Source: Mycobacterium sp. 852002-51163_SCH5372311
GTDB taxonomy: Bacteria; Actinomycetota; Actinomycetes; Mycobacteriales; Mycobacteriaceae
Assembly (NCBI RefSeq): GCF_001667115.1
Contig: NZ_LZIJ01000055.1
Coordinates: 124,001-188,000 of the forward strand
Length of the DNA: 64,000 nt
Reading direction: 5' to 3'
The position numbers and the translations under genes were made by a program. Under the pieces are notes generated by a model. It was not told the origin of the DNA. It did no database searches and saw only the letters and a list, made by a program, of their open reading frames with translations. Below, piece after piece: positions 26,139 through 34,143 of the stretch. Within the stretch, counting starts at the first letter, position 1; every line of letters starts with the position of its first letter.

Positions 26139-27668
26139 CGGCACGACCGCATCGACGAGGTGCGGTCCGGGCTCGGCGAAGGCAGCGCGGAGTGCGTCGG
26201 CGAACTCCTCGGCGGTGCTCACCCGTCGCGCCGGCACTCCCAGGCCTTCGGCGATCTTGACGAAATCCATGGTGGGTCTTGACAAGTCCAGCAGGTCCAG
26301 CGCTTTCGGTCCGGGAGCCGAGCCGGCGCCGACGCGTTGCAGCTCGATACGCAGGATGTCGTAGGCGCTGTTGTCGTAGATGACGGTCGTCACGTTCAGG
26401 TTCTCCCGCGCCTGGGTCCACAACCCTGAGATCGTGTACATCGCCGACCCGTCAGATTCCAGACACAGCACCGGACGGTCGGGGGCGGCCACCGCCGCGC
26501 CGACCGCGGTGGGAATGCCGTACCCGATCGCTCCGCCGGTCAATGTCAGCCAGTCATGGGCGGGGGCGCCGGCGGTGGCCTGCGGAAGCAGTATCCCGGA
26601 GGTGTTTGACTCATCGACGACGATCGCGCGTTCGGGCAGCAGCGCGCCGACCACATCGGCCACCGAGGCCGACGTGAGGGCGCCGGTGGGCAGCTGGGGG
26701 CGTGACGCGGCGGCGACGGGCGCAACCGTCCCGGGCGCCACCTCGTCGGCCAACGCGGCCAAAGCGTCGGCGGCACCGTTGTCTTCGGCCAGCACGTGCA
26801 CCTCGCAACCGGCCGGCACCAGATCGCTGGGCATGTTCGGATACGCGAAGAAGGACACCGGCGACTTGGCACCCGCCAGGATGAGGTGCTTGGCCCCGTT
26901 CAGCTGGTCCGCTGCGGCTTCGGCGAAGTAGGCGAGCCGGTCGACCGCGGGAACACCGGCGCCGCGCTCGAGCCGGGTCGGGAAGGTCTCGCACAGCCAG
27001 CGGGTCCCGGTGGCCTCGGCGATCCGTGCGGCCGCAGCCAACCCCGGAGCCCGGGTGGCGTCGCCGCCGATCAGCATCATTGTTGGCTCTCCCGAACGCA
27101 GCACCTCGGCCACCGGTCCTACGTCCACCGGCGCGCCTGCGGAAGGCGTTGGCACCGAGGCGGTTTCGCCGCCGTCGGACCAGGATGCGTCGGCCGGCAG
27201 GATCAGCGTCGAGATCTGCGAGCCTGCCTGGCTCGCCGCGATCGCTTCGGCCGCGTCGGTTGCGACGTCGCCGACGCTGGTGCTGCGGCGCACCCAGCCC
27301 GAGACGGTGCCGGCGAGCGCGTCGATGTCGGATTCCAGTGGGGCGTCGTACTTCTTGTGGTAGGTGGCGTGATCGCCGACGACAACCACCATCGGGACCC
27401 GAGCGCGCCGGGCGTTGTGCAGATTGGCCAGGCCGTTGCCCAGTCCGGGGCCGAGGTGCAGCAGGACGGCCGCAGGACGGCCCGCGATTCGCGCGTAGCC
27501 GTCGGCGGCGCCCGTGGCCACACCCTCGAAAAGGGCGAGCACGCCGCGCATCCGCGGGACGGTGTCCAGCGCCGCAACGAAGTGCATCTCCGACGTGCCG
27601 GGGTTGGCGAAGCACACGTCGACGCCGCCGTCGACCAAGGTGTTGATCAGAGCCTGGGCGCCGTTCAC
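26124..27668 (-). CDS. ilvX: IlvX, acetolactate-synthase-like ThDP protein
   Basis: A 514-residue thiamine-diphosphate enzyme-family protein. The N-terminal domain has FANPGTSEMHFVAAL with the cofactor-activating glutamate. The ThDP motif reads SDGSAMYTISG with YDN closing, so the first glycine of GDG is a serine. The ThDP motif and weak similarity to benzoylformate decarboxylase make true acetolactate synthase activity doubtful. The GTG start at 27668 overlaps the upstream TGA and is preceded by AGGAGG. It ends 15 bases inside the convergent hydrolase gene. Confidence 0.88.
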   Translation of the reverse strand: MNGAQALINTLVDGGVDVCFANPGTSEMHFVAALDTVPRMRGVLALFEGVATGAADGYARIAGRPAAVLLHLGPGLGNGLANLHNARRARVPMVVVVGDHATYHKKYDAPLESDIDALAGTVSGWVRRSTSVGDVATDAAEAIAASQAGSQISTLILPADASWSDGGETASVPTPSAGAPVDVGPVAEVLRSGEPTMMLIGGDATRAPGLAAAARIAEATGTRWLCETFPTRLERGAGVPAVDRLAYFAEAAADQLNGAKHLILAGAKSPVSFFAYPNMPSDLVPAGCEVHVLAEDNGAADALAALADEVAPGTVAPVAAASRPQLPTGALTSASVADVVGALLPERAIVVDESNTSGILLPQATAGAPAHDWLTLTGGAIGYGIPTAVGAAVAAPDRPVLCLESDGSAMYTISGLWTQARENLNVTTVIYDNSAYDILRIELQRVGAGSAPGPKALDLLDLSRPTMDFVKIAEGLGVPARRVSTAEEFADALRAAFAEPGPHLVDAVVPSLLG

Positions 27669-28498
27669 CTGTCTGCCTCCTGTTTTGCGAGCCCGAAGAC
27701 CCGCTCGGCGTTGCCGCGCAGAAAGTCGCGGCGCGCCTCGTCGCTCAGGCCGAGTTCGTCGAGGCCGGCCAGCGCGTGTGCGTGGGCGATCATCGGGTAG
27801 TTGGTGCCGAACAGGACTTTGCGTTGTCCGGTACCGGTTTTCATGAACCGCACGAGTTCGTCCGGGAACCGCCGCACGGTGTAGGCGGAGGTGTCGATGT
27901 AGACGTTCTCGTGTTTGCGGGCAACGGCGACCATCTCCTCGGTCCATGGATAGCCGACGTGACCGCACACGATGACCAGCTCCGGGAAATCCAGGGCCAC
28001 CTGGTCGATGTAGGGAATCGGTCGTCCGGTCTCCGACGGCCGCAGGGGGCCGGTATGTCCGACCTGGGTGCAGAACGGGACACCCAACTCGACGCATTCG
28101 GCGAAGAGCGGATAGTAGCGGCGGTCGGTGGGCGGCGCGTTCCACAGCCAGGGCACCACCCGCAGGCCGACGAAGCCGTCTTTAACCCGGTGGCGCAGCT
28201 CGCGGACGGCCGCCATCGGCCGGTCGAGGTCGACGGTCGCCAGGCCGCCGAACCTGTTGGGGTGCAATCGGATCCATTCGGCGACCTCATCGTTGGAAAC
28301 CAGGTCCTGGCCGTTCGGACCGCGCCAGGCGCTGAGCAGGCCGAAATCGACGCCGGCGCTGTCCATCGACACGATGGTCGCGTCGATCGGGATGTCGGTT
28401 TCCGGCATGGCCCCGCCGGTCCAGCGCCGCAGCGACGCCAGCATGTCGCTGCGCAAGAAGCGCAGCGTCGGGTGCTGCATCCAAACGTCGATCGTCAT
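27665..28498 (-). CDS. Amidohydrolase-family protein with altered metal site (Rv3510c-like)
   Basis: A 277-residue amidohydrolase-2 TIM-barrel protein. Family landmarks are CTQVGHTG, VIVCGHVGYPW and LFGTNYP. The usual N-terminal His-x-His is replaced by DVWMQH (only His9), and the conserved acidic residue of FGxDYP is Asn, so at least two expected metal ligands are missing or changed. Translationally coupled to ilvX by a GTGA overlap. Decarboxylase-like chemistry is typical of this family, but activity here is uncertain. Confidence 0.82.
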   Translation of the reverse strand: MTIDVWMQHPTLRFLRSDMLASLRRWTGGAMPETDIPIDATIVSMDSAGVDFGLLSAWRGPNGQDLVSNDEVAEWIRLHPNRFGGLATVDLDRPMAAVRELRHRVKDGFVGLRVVPWLWNAPPTDRRYYPLFAECVELGVPFCTQVGHTGPLRPSETGRPIPYIDQVALDFPELVIVCGHVGYPWTEEMVAVARKHENVYIDTSAYTVRRFPDELVRFMKTGTGQRKVLFGTNYPMIAHAHALAGLDELGLSDEARRDFLRGNAERVFGLAKQEADR

Positions 28499-28527
28499 CG
28501 CGATTCGACACTAGCCCGCCGACGATA

Positions 28528-28546
28528 CCCGCCGCGAAGCGGCGGG
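28528..28546. terminator. GC hairpin downstream of fadD19
   Basis: CCCGCCGCGAAGCGGCGGG forms an 8-base-pair GC stem with a GAA loop. A second GC-rich dyad (GCCGGGCCGCCTTCCCGGC) lies at about 28577-28595. Both lie between the fadD19 stop codon (28607) and the amidohydrolase gene. No T tract follows, so the terminator function is tentative. Confidence 0.45.
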
Positions 28547-28606
28547 AGGGGAGGCGGGCACTCCGGCTCAGCCGGGCCGCCTTCCCGGCGGCAGCCTAGG
28601 TAAGGA

Positions 28607-30274
28607 TCAGGCGCCGCTCGCGACGTGGCTGGCGTGCACCTCGTCGGCGGGGCGCGCCTCGGTCTGCTCCTTGGCCCACCGGTAGTCGGGTTTGCCCGCC
28701 GGCGACCGCTTGACCTCGTCGACCAGCCAAAGGCTGCGCGGCACCTTGTATCCCGCGATCTCCGAACGGACGAAGCTGTCCAGCTCGGCCAGCGACGGCC
28801 GACATCCCGGCCGCGCGTGCACCACGGCGGCCACATGCTGCCCGTACCGAGGGTCGGGCACCCCGACAACCAAGGCGTCGAACACGTCGGGATGGCCCTT
28901 CAACGCGGCTTCTACCTCTTCGGGGTAGATCTTTTCGCCACCGCTGTTGATCGACACCGAGCCACGACCGAGCATGGTCACGGTGCCGTCTTCCTCGACT
29001 TGGGCGTAGTCACCGGGGATCGCGTAGCGCACTCCGTTGATGGTGCGGAACGTCTCGGCGGTCTTCTTCTCGTCCTTGTAGTAGCCGACCGGAATGTTGC
29101 CTTTCTTGGCGATGAAGCCACGCACCCCTGAGCCGGGCTTCACCTCGTTGCCGTCCTCGTCGAGGACGACGGTGCGGTGGTCGATGGTGACTCGCGGGCC
29201 GCCGCTATGCGGGGCGTCTTTGGCGACGATGCTGGTGCCCCCGAAGCCGGTCTCCGACGAGCCTATCGAGTCGGTGATGACGCGGTTGGGCAGCAGTTCG
29301 AGCAGCTTCTCCTTGATGCTCGGCGAGAACAGCGCCGCGGTGCTGGCAAGCAGGAACAGCGACGACAGATCGTAGTCGTTGTCTTGCCCTTGATGCGCCA
29401 AAAGAGCGTCCAGCAAGGGGCGAGCCATCGCGTCACCGGTGAAGAACAACAGATTCACCTTGTGCTCGTGAATCGTGCGCCAGACCTCGTCGGCGTTGAA
29501 TTCCGGTGCCAGAACGGTGGTTTGGCCCGAGAAGATCGACATCCAGGTGGCTGACTGGGTGGCGCCGTGGATCATCGGCGGGATCGGGTAACGAACCATC
29601 GGTGGATTGGCGGCGGCTTGTTTCGCCAGGTCGTACTCGTCCTTGACGAATTCGCCCGTCGCGAAGTCGGTTCCGCCGAACAGCACGCGGTAGATGTCCT
29701 CGTGGCGCCACATCACGCCCTTCGGGAAGCCGGTGGTGCCGCCGGTGTAGAGCAGGTAAATCGCGTCGGCGCTGCGTTCTCCGAAGTCCCGCTCGGGTGA
29801 ACCGTTGGCGAGGGCTTCGTAGAATTCGATGCCGCCGTACCGCGCATAGTCCTGAGAGTCCCTGTCCGAACCGTCCTCGACAACCAGGACCGTCTTGACG
29901 TTGGGAGTATCCGGCAGCACGTTGGCGACCCGGTCCGAGTACTGCCGCTCGTGGACCAGGGCGACCATGTCGGAATTGTCGAAGAGGTAGCGCAGTTCGC
30001 CCTCGACATAGCGGTAGTTGACGTTGACCAGGATGGCGCCCGCCTTGACGATGCCCAGCATCGCGATGACGATCTCGTTGCGGTTGCGGCAGTAAAGCCC
30101 CACCTTGTCGTCCGGCTGCACGCCCTGATCCATCAGGTAGTGCGCGAGGCGATTGGCCTTCTCCTCCAATTGGGCGTAGGTCAGCTTTTCGTCGCCGCAG
30201 ATGAGGGCTACGCGGTCAGGCACAGCGTCGATGGCGTGCTCTGCGAGGTCGGCAATATTCAGGGCCACGGCCAC
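28607..30274 (-). CDS. fadD19: FadD19, steroid side-chain CoA ligase
   Basis: A 555-residue adenylate-forming ligase: P-loop YTGGTTGFPKGVMW, SIGSSETG, A8 motif GRGSVSINSGGEKIYPEEVE and the A10 lysine in AGKPDYRWAK. FadD19 activates the C26 carboxylate of 3-oxo-cholestenoate-type acids, and in Rhodococcus it is needed for C24-branched sterols. The GTG at 30274 (MAVALNIADLAEHAID) is chosen; the frame runs much further upstream but crosses the KstR site and echA19. The KstR operator begins only 5 bases before the start codon, so the mRNA may be leaderless or repressed directly at initiation. Confidence 0.94.
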   Translation of the reverse strand: MAVALNIADLAEHAIDAVPDRVALICGDEKLTYAQLEEKANRLAHYLMDQGVQPDDKVGLYCRNRNEIVIAMLGIVKAGAILVNVNYRYVEGELRYLFDNSDMVALVHERQYSDRVANVLPDTPNVKTVLVVEDGSDRDSQDYARYGGIEFYEALANGSPERDFGERSADAIYLLYTGGTTGFPKGVMWRHEDIYRVLFGGTDFATGEFVKDEYDLAKQAAANPPMVRYPIPPMIHGATQSATWMSIFSGQTTVLAPEFNADEVWRTIHEHKVNLLFFTGDAMARPLLDALLAHQGQDNDYDLSSLFLLASTAALFSPSIKEKLLELLPNRVITDSIGSSETGFGGTSIVAKDAPHSGGPRVTIDHRTVVLDEDGNEVKPGSGVRGFIAKKGNIPVGYYKDEKKTAETFRTINGVRYAIPGDYAQVEEDGTVTMLGRGSVSINSGGEKIYPEEVEAALKGHPDVFDALVVGVPDPRYGQHVAAVVHARPGCRPSLAELDSFVRSEIAGYKVPRSLWLVDEVKRSPAGKPDYRWAKEQTEARPADEVHASHVASGA

Positions 30275-30279
30275 CAAAT

Positions 30280-30293
30280 TAGAACGTGTTACA
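30280..30293. promoter_or_regulatory. KstR operator between fadD19 and echA19
   Basis: TAGAACGTGTTACA, identical to the site at 21515. It lies 5 bases from the fadD19 start and 44 bases from the echA19 start, and probably controls both divergent genes. Confidence 0.9.
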
Positions 30294-30337
30294 TTTCTTG
30301 ACAAGTTTGTGGCTTCGACGCTGGAAGGCGGATACCT

Positions 30338-31138
30338 GTGAGCGAGTCCAAAAATGGTCCCGACGCCATCGTTGAGCAGCGCGGACACACTTTGATCTTG
30401 ACGCTCAACCGCCCCGAGGCACGCAACGCGCTTTCCACCGAGATGCTCTCGATCATGGTCGAGGCCTGGGACCGTGTCGACAACGATCCGGAGATCCGGT
30501 CGTGCATCCTGACCGGCGCGGGCGGCTACTTCTGCGCGGGCATGGACCTCAAGGCGGCGTCCGCTAAGCCACCCGGCGACTCGTTCAAGGACGGCAGCTA
30601 CGATCCGTCGCGGATCGACGCACTCCTCAAGGGCCGACGGCTGACCAAGCCGCTGATCGCCGCGGTCGAGGGCCCGGCGATCGCGGGCGGCACCGAGATC
30701 CTGCAAGGAACCGACATCCGCGTCGCCGGTGAGAGTGCCAAGTTCGGTATCTCGGAGGCCAAGTGGAGCCTGTACCCGATGGGTGGCTCTGCGGTGCGGC
30801 TGGTGCGCCAGATTCCCTACACGGTCGCGTGCGATCTGTTGCTGACCGGACGCCACATCACCGCCGCCGAGGCCAAGGAGATTGGCCTCATCGGCTACGT
30901 CGTGCCGGACGGCTCGGCGCTGGAAAAGGCCCTCGAGATCGCTGAAGTGATCAACAACAACGGACCTCTCGCCGTGCAGGCCATCCTGCGGACGATCCAC
31001 GAGACCGAGGGCCTGCACGAGAACGACGCATTCAAGATCGATACCAAAATCGGTATCGAGGTGTTCCTCTCCGACGACGCCAAGGAAGGCCCGCTGGCGT
31101 TCAAGGAGAAGCGCAAGCCTCAGTTCAAGAACCGCTAA
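30338..31138 (+). CDS. echA19: EchA19, enoyl-CoA hydratase
   Basis: A 266-residue crotonase-fold enzyme: oxyanion segments [10 protein letters not shown] and [11 protein letters not shown], and catalytic-region Glu in [15 protein letters not shown]. EchA19 hydrates steroid side-chain enoyl-CoA in the cholesterol pathway. The GTG start is preceded by AAGGCGG. It diverges from fadD19 across the KstR operator. Confidence 0.93.
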   Translation: MSESKNGPDAIVEQRGHTLILTLNRPEARNALSTEMLSIMVEAWDRVDNDPEIRSCILTGAGGYFCAGMDLKAASAKPPGDSFKDGSYDPSRIDALLKGRRLTKPLIAAVEGPAIAGGTEILQGTDIRVAGESAKFGISEAKWSLYPMGGSAVRLVRQIPYTVACDLLLTGRHITAAEAKEIGLIGYVVPDGSALEKALEIAEVINNNGPLAVQAILRTIHETEGLHENDAFKIDTKIGIEVFLSDDAKEGPLAFKEKRKPQFKNR

Positions 31139-31150
31139 CCTTCCCGTCTC

Positions 31151-31210
31151 GCCGAGCGTGTAACCACTGCGAAAATCGGGCTCGATTTTCGCAGCCAGTT
31201 CACGTTCGGC
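31151..31210. repeat. Dispersed palindrome family B, copy 1
   Basis: The outer dyad GCCGAGCGTG (31151-31160) and CACGTTCGGC (31201-31210) pairs with one G-T wobble. Inside it is a perfect 12-base dyad, CTGCGAAAATCG (31167-31178) and its complement (31183-31194). It begins 12 bases after the echA19 stop codon, so it may act in termination. Related elements are at 32074 and 60571. Confidence 0.75.
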
Positions 31211-31244
31211 GACGCTGTCGGTGTCTCGCCACAGACTGCTTGCC

Positions 31245-32084
31245 GTGACTGGACCATTCATCGGCAGCGAAGCTCTCGCGTCTGGGGCGTTGACGCCGTA
31301 CCAGCTCCGAACTCGCTTCGCCAAGATCCATCCCGACGTCTATGTCCCTATCGGCACGAACCTCACCGTCGTGCAACGCGCTTACGCCGCATGGCTGTGG
31401 TCGAAAAGGCGCGGGATCGTAGCGGGTCAGTCCGCGGCGGCACTGCACGGCGCCAAATGGGTGAATGCTGGGCAACCCGCACAACTTCTCTACGAACACC
31501 GTCGCCCCCCGCCCGGCATTCGCACCTGGTCGGACACCATCGCTGACGACGAGATTCAACTGATCGGCGACGTGCCCGCGACTACCCCGGCCCGCACCGC
31601 GTTCGACCTCGCCTGTCGTAATCCTCTCGGCAAAGCGGTCGCGGCTATTGATGCCTTGGCCCGAGCTACCAGGCTCAAGACTGCCGAGATTGAACTACTG
31701 GCCGAACGCCATAAGGGACACCGCAACATCAGACGGGCAAGACGCGCGGTGACCCTCGTCGATGCGGGCGCGGAGTCACCCCGCGAAACCTGGCTGCGGC
31801 TGCTGGTCATCGAGGCCGGTTACCCACCGCCGCAGACCCAGATACCGGTTTACGGCGCATACGGAGAGCTTGTCGCGGTTGTCGACATGGGTTGGGAGAA
31901 CGTCAAAATCGCGCTCGAATACGAGGGCGACCATCATCGGATCGATCGCCGGACATTTGGTAAGGACATCGAACGCTATGAAGCGCTGCCCGAACTGGGT
32001 TGGATCGCCATCCGAGTCACGGCTGAACACATGCCGGGCGGCATTTTGGCACGACTCGCGTCAGCCTGGGCACGCCGAACGTGA
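31245..32084 (+). CDS. DUF559-type protein with AbiEi-like N-terminus (Rv3517-like)
   Basis: A 279-residue protein of a family common in mycobacteria. The N-terminal half (GPFIGSEALASGALTPYQLR) resembles AbiEi-type antitoxin-like winged-helix proteins. The C-terminal half contains VVDMGWENVKIALEYEGDHH, a PD-(D/E)xK / Vsr-like nuclease signature. The GTG at 31245 gives the same length as Rv3517; the GTG at 31221 is also open. No partner toxin is visible next to it. Function unknown. The stop codon lies inside palindrome copy 2 of family B. Confidence 0.75.
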   Translation: MTGPFIGSEALASGALTPYQLRTRFAKIHPDVYVPIGTNLTVVQRAYAAWLWSKRRGIVAGQSAAALHGAKWVNAGQPAQLLYEHRRPPPGIRTWSDTIADDEIQLIGDVPATTPARTAFDLACRNPLGKAVAAIDALARATRLKTAEIELLAERHKGHRNIRRARRAVTLVDAGAESPRETWLRLLVIEAGYPPPQTQIPVYGAYGELVAVVDMGWENVKIALEYEGDHHRIDRRTFGKDIERYEALPELGWIAIRVTAEHMPGGILARLASAWARRT

Positions 32085-32133
32085 ACTCACGCACAGATTT
32101 CCGCGATTTCTTCGCCCTGAGAACACGCTCGGC
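32074..32133. repeat. Dispersed palindrome family B, copy 2
   Basis: The outer dyad GCCGAACGTG (32074-32083) and CACGCTCGGC (32124-32133) flanks a 40-base interior with weak symmetry. It overlaps the stop codon of the DUF559-type gene and lies between convergent genes. Confidence 0.65.
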
Positions 32134-32160
32134 GCAGCCCTGAGAACACGCTCGGCGCAG
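32115..32160. repeat. 23-base tandem duplication
   Basis: CCCTGAGAACACGCTCGGCG plus CAG is repeated exactly twice (32115-32137 and 32138-32160). The unit contains the right arm of palindrome family B copy 2, so the duplication extends that arm. It lies between the convergent DUF559-type gene and cyp142. Confidence 0.85.
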
Positions 32161-32185
32161 ACCTGGGGCCTGGGGCGGCGTCGCC

Positions 32186-33388
32186 CTAGCTCAGCGGCGC
32201 GGTCGGGCTAAAGGCCACCGGCATTTTCTCCAAGCCGGAGACGAAGTTCGCCGGCCGAAGCGGCAACGCGGCGTCCGATGCCAGCCGCATATCGGGAAGG
32301 CGCTGCAAAAGCCGCGACTGCATGATCGACAACTCCAGCCGGGCCAGCTGATTGCCCAGGCAGAAATGCGTCCCGAAACCAAAAGCGAGGTGATTGTTCG
32401 GGTAGCGCTCGATGTCGAAGCTCTCCGGGTTCTCGAACACCTTCTCGTCGAAGTTCGCCGACTCGAACAACAGGATGATTTTTTCGCCCTGGTGCAGCTG
32501 GGTCCCGTGGAACTCGTTGTCGGCGGTGACCGTGCGGGCCATGTTCTTCACCGGTGCGGTCCACCGCAGCATCTCTTCGATGGCGTTGGGCAGCAGGCCC
32601 AGGTCATTGACCAGGCGCTGATGCTGGTCGGGGTGCAACAGCAGCTGCCTCGTTCCACCGGACAGCGTGTGACGTGTGGTCTCGTCGCCGCCGATCAGCA
32701 GCAGCAACACCTCGGTGACGATCTGATGGTCTTCGAGGCGGGATCCTTCCACCTCCGCATGCACCAGGACGCTGACCAGATCGTCGGTCGGTTCCTCCTT
32801 GCGGGCTGCGATCATGCCCATCATGTATTCGCTGTAGGCCGCGAAGGCGTCCATGGTGACCTGGAAATCCTCTTGCGCCGCAGTGCTGCTCAGGAAACTG
32901 ACGAGATCGTCGGACCACTTGAGGAACATCTTGCGTTCTTCTGGAAGCACGCCCAGCATGTCGCCGATCACCGCCATCGGCAGGGGCGCGGCGAGATCCC
33001 AGACGAAGTCGCACTCCCCGCGTTCGCACACTGCGTCAATCAACGTGTCGCACAGCGCCGTGATCTTGGACTCCTGGTCTTTGACGCGCTTGCGGGTGAA
33101 GCCGGAGTTGACGAGCTTGCGCCGCAACAGATGTTGCGGATCGTCCATCTCGATCATCATCTCGACGCCGTCCTGGTCGGGCCGGATGCCGCCGGCGTTC
33201 GAGAACAGCTCGGGGTTGCGCTCGGCGTCGATGACGGCCTGATACGTCGATGCGGCGGCCAATCCGTTGCGGTCACGGAAGACCGGCTCGTGCTCACGCA
33301 TCCAGCGGTAGACGGATCGGGAGTCGCCGGCGTAGAAGGCGCCGTCGGTCAGATCCACATCTGGTCTGGTCGTCGAAGTGACTGTCAT
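32186..33388 (-). CDS. cyp142: Cyp142, cytochrome P450 (cholesterol C26 oxidation)
   Basis: A 400-residue P450: oxygen-activation motif LLIGGDETTRH, ExxR-type EEMLRW, and heme loop FGFGTHFCLGNQLA with the proximal Cys343. CYP142 oxidises the C26/27 methyl of cholesterol or cholestenone and partly backs up CYP125. Its start overlaps the stop of the Rv3519-like gene (ATGA), so both are in one operon under the KstR site at 34112. Electron donor may be FdxD. Confidence 0.94.
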   Translation of the reverse strand: MTVTSTTRPDVDLTDGAFYAGDSRSVYRWMREHEPVFRDRNGLAAASTYQAVIDAERNPELFSNAGGIRPDQDGVEMMIEMDDPQHLLRRKLVNSGFTRKRVKDQESKITALCDTLIDAVCERGECDFVWDLAAPLPMAVIGDMLGVLPEERKMFLKWSDDLVSFLSSTAAQEDFQVTMDAFAAYSEYMMGMIAARKEEPTDDLVSVLVHAEVEGSRLEDHQIVTEVLLLLIGGDETTRHTLSGGTRQLLLHPDQHQRLVNDLGLLPNAIEEMLRWTAPVKNMARTVTADNEFHGTQLHQGEKIILLFESANFDEKVFENPESFDIERYPNNHLAFGFGTHFCLGNQLARLELSIMQSRLLQRLPDMRLASDAALPLRPANFVSGLEKMPVAFSPTAPLS

Positions 33389-34101
33389 GAGATCTCCTGC
33401 GCGTCGGCGAATGTCATTTGTACGTTGTCAGCCGAAGTCGACAGCATTGCCCGTTTCGGAAGCCCCAGCGAGGCAAGCTCTTTGGCATACGGGTGATCGC
33501 CGAGTCGCAGCCGCACGCCACCCGGGCGGTAACGCGAACCCCTGGCAGACATCGTGAATCCGGTCTCCAACGTATGTCCCTCGCGATGCGCATATGAGCG
33601 CAACTGCTGCTCGCGATACGTCAGCGCCGACGGAATCGGCAGGCCGCCACGGAATTCCATGTCGACCACGAGTTGACCGTCGGCGCTCAGATCGAAGCCG
33701 AAGTGACGGCCCTCGCGAATGTTGAACTCCGCCATTACTTTCGGAAATCCCCAGATTGTTCGGCCCGCTTCGAGAGTGAAGCTCTGGTCGACGAGCATGT
33801 GGTGAATGAAGGCGGACTGAAGCGCGCGAAGACCCGACGCGCTGGAACCGGGCTGGTTGACCATCACGCTGGTGCTCAACTCGTGATACTCGCCGAGGTC
33901 ACCGTCGATGAAGTGCGCGAGTATCAGCGCCACCGCAGCGCGGCCGGGCAGAAAGCGGGCGACCTGCAGGCCGCTGTAGTCGATCATCTGTTGGGCGGTG
34001 TCGGCGTCCACCGAGAACATCGCCATGTGCTGGGTCGCCTTGCGGATCTGTACCGGCATCGTCAGTACAGTGCCCGCGATGGTGTGCTGCGAGGCTGTCA
34101 T
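33385..34101 (-). CDS. Acetoacetate-decarboxylase-like protein (Rv3519-like)
   Basis: A 238-residue protein. The segment SGLRALQSAFIHHMLVDQSF and IWGFPKVMAEFNI resembles the acetoacetate decarboxylase (ADC) superfamily. No lysine clearly equivalent to the ADC Schiff-base lysine could be assigned, so decarboxylase activity is not supported from the sequence. It precedes cyp142 in a KstR-controlled operon; the KstR operator is 11 bases before its ATG. Role in sterol catabolism unknown. Confidence 0.75.
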   Translation of the reverse strand: MTASQHTIAGTVLTMPVQIRKATQHMAMFSVDADTAQQMIDYSGLQVARFLPGRAAVALILAHFIDGDLGEYHELSTSVMVNQPGSSASGLRALQSAFIHHMLVDQSFTLEAGRTIWGFPKVMAEFNIREGRHFGFDLSADGQLVVDMEFRGGLPIPSALTYREQQLRSYAHREGHTLETGFTMSARGSRYRPGGVRLRLGDHPYAKELASLGLPKRAMLSTSADNVQMTFADAQEIS

Positions 34102-34111
34102 CCGGCCAATC

Positions 34112-34125
34112 TAGAACGCGTTCTA
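34112..34125. promoter_or_regulatory. KstR operator upstream of the Rv3519-like gene and cyp142
   Basis: TAGAACGCGTTCTA is a perfect 14-base palindrome. It lies 11 bases from the minus-strand start codon at 34101 and just after the stop of the LLM-type gene (34144). Confidence 0.92.
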
Positions 34126-34143
34126 TTCGTCCGGCAATACCCG

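Noticed and set aside
26124-28145. 673-residue extension of ilvX upstream
   Set aside because: The extra part overlaps the amidohydrolase gene in another frame; GTG 27668 has AGGAGG before it.
28607-31324. 905-residue extension of fadD19 upstream
   Set aside because: The extra 350 residues are antisense to echA19 and cross the KstR operator; FadD19 family length is reached from the GTG at 30274.
31245-32084. Toxin-antitoxin system around the AbiEi/DUF559-type gene
   Set aside because: No adjacent toxin gene; neighbours are echA19 and cyp142. The domain resemblance alone does not make a system.
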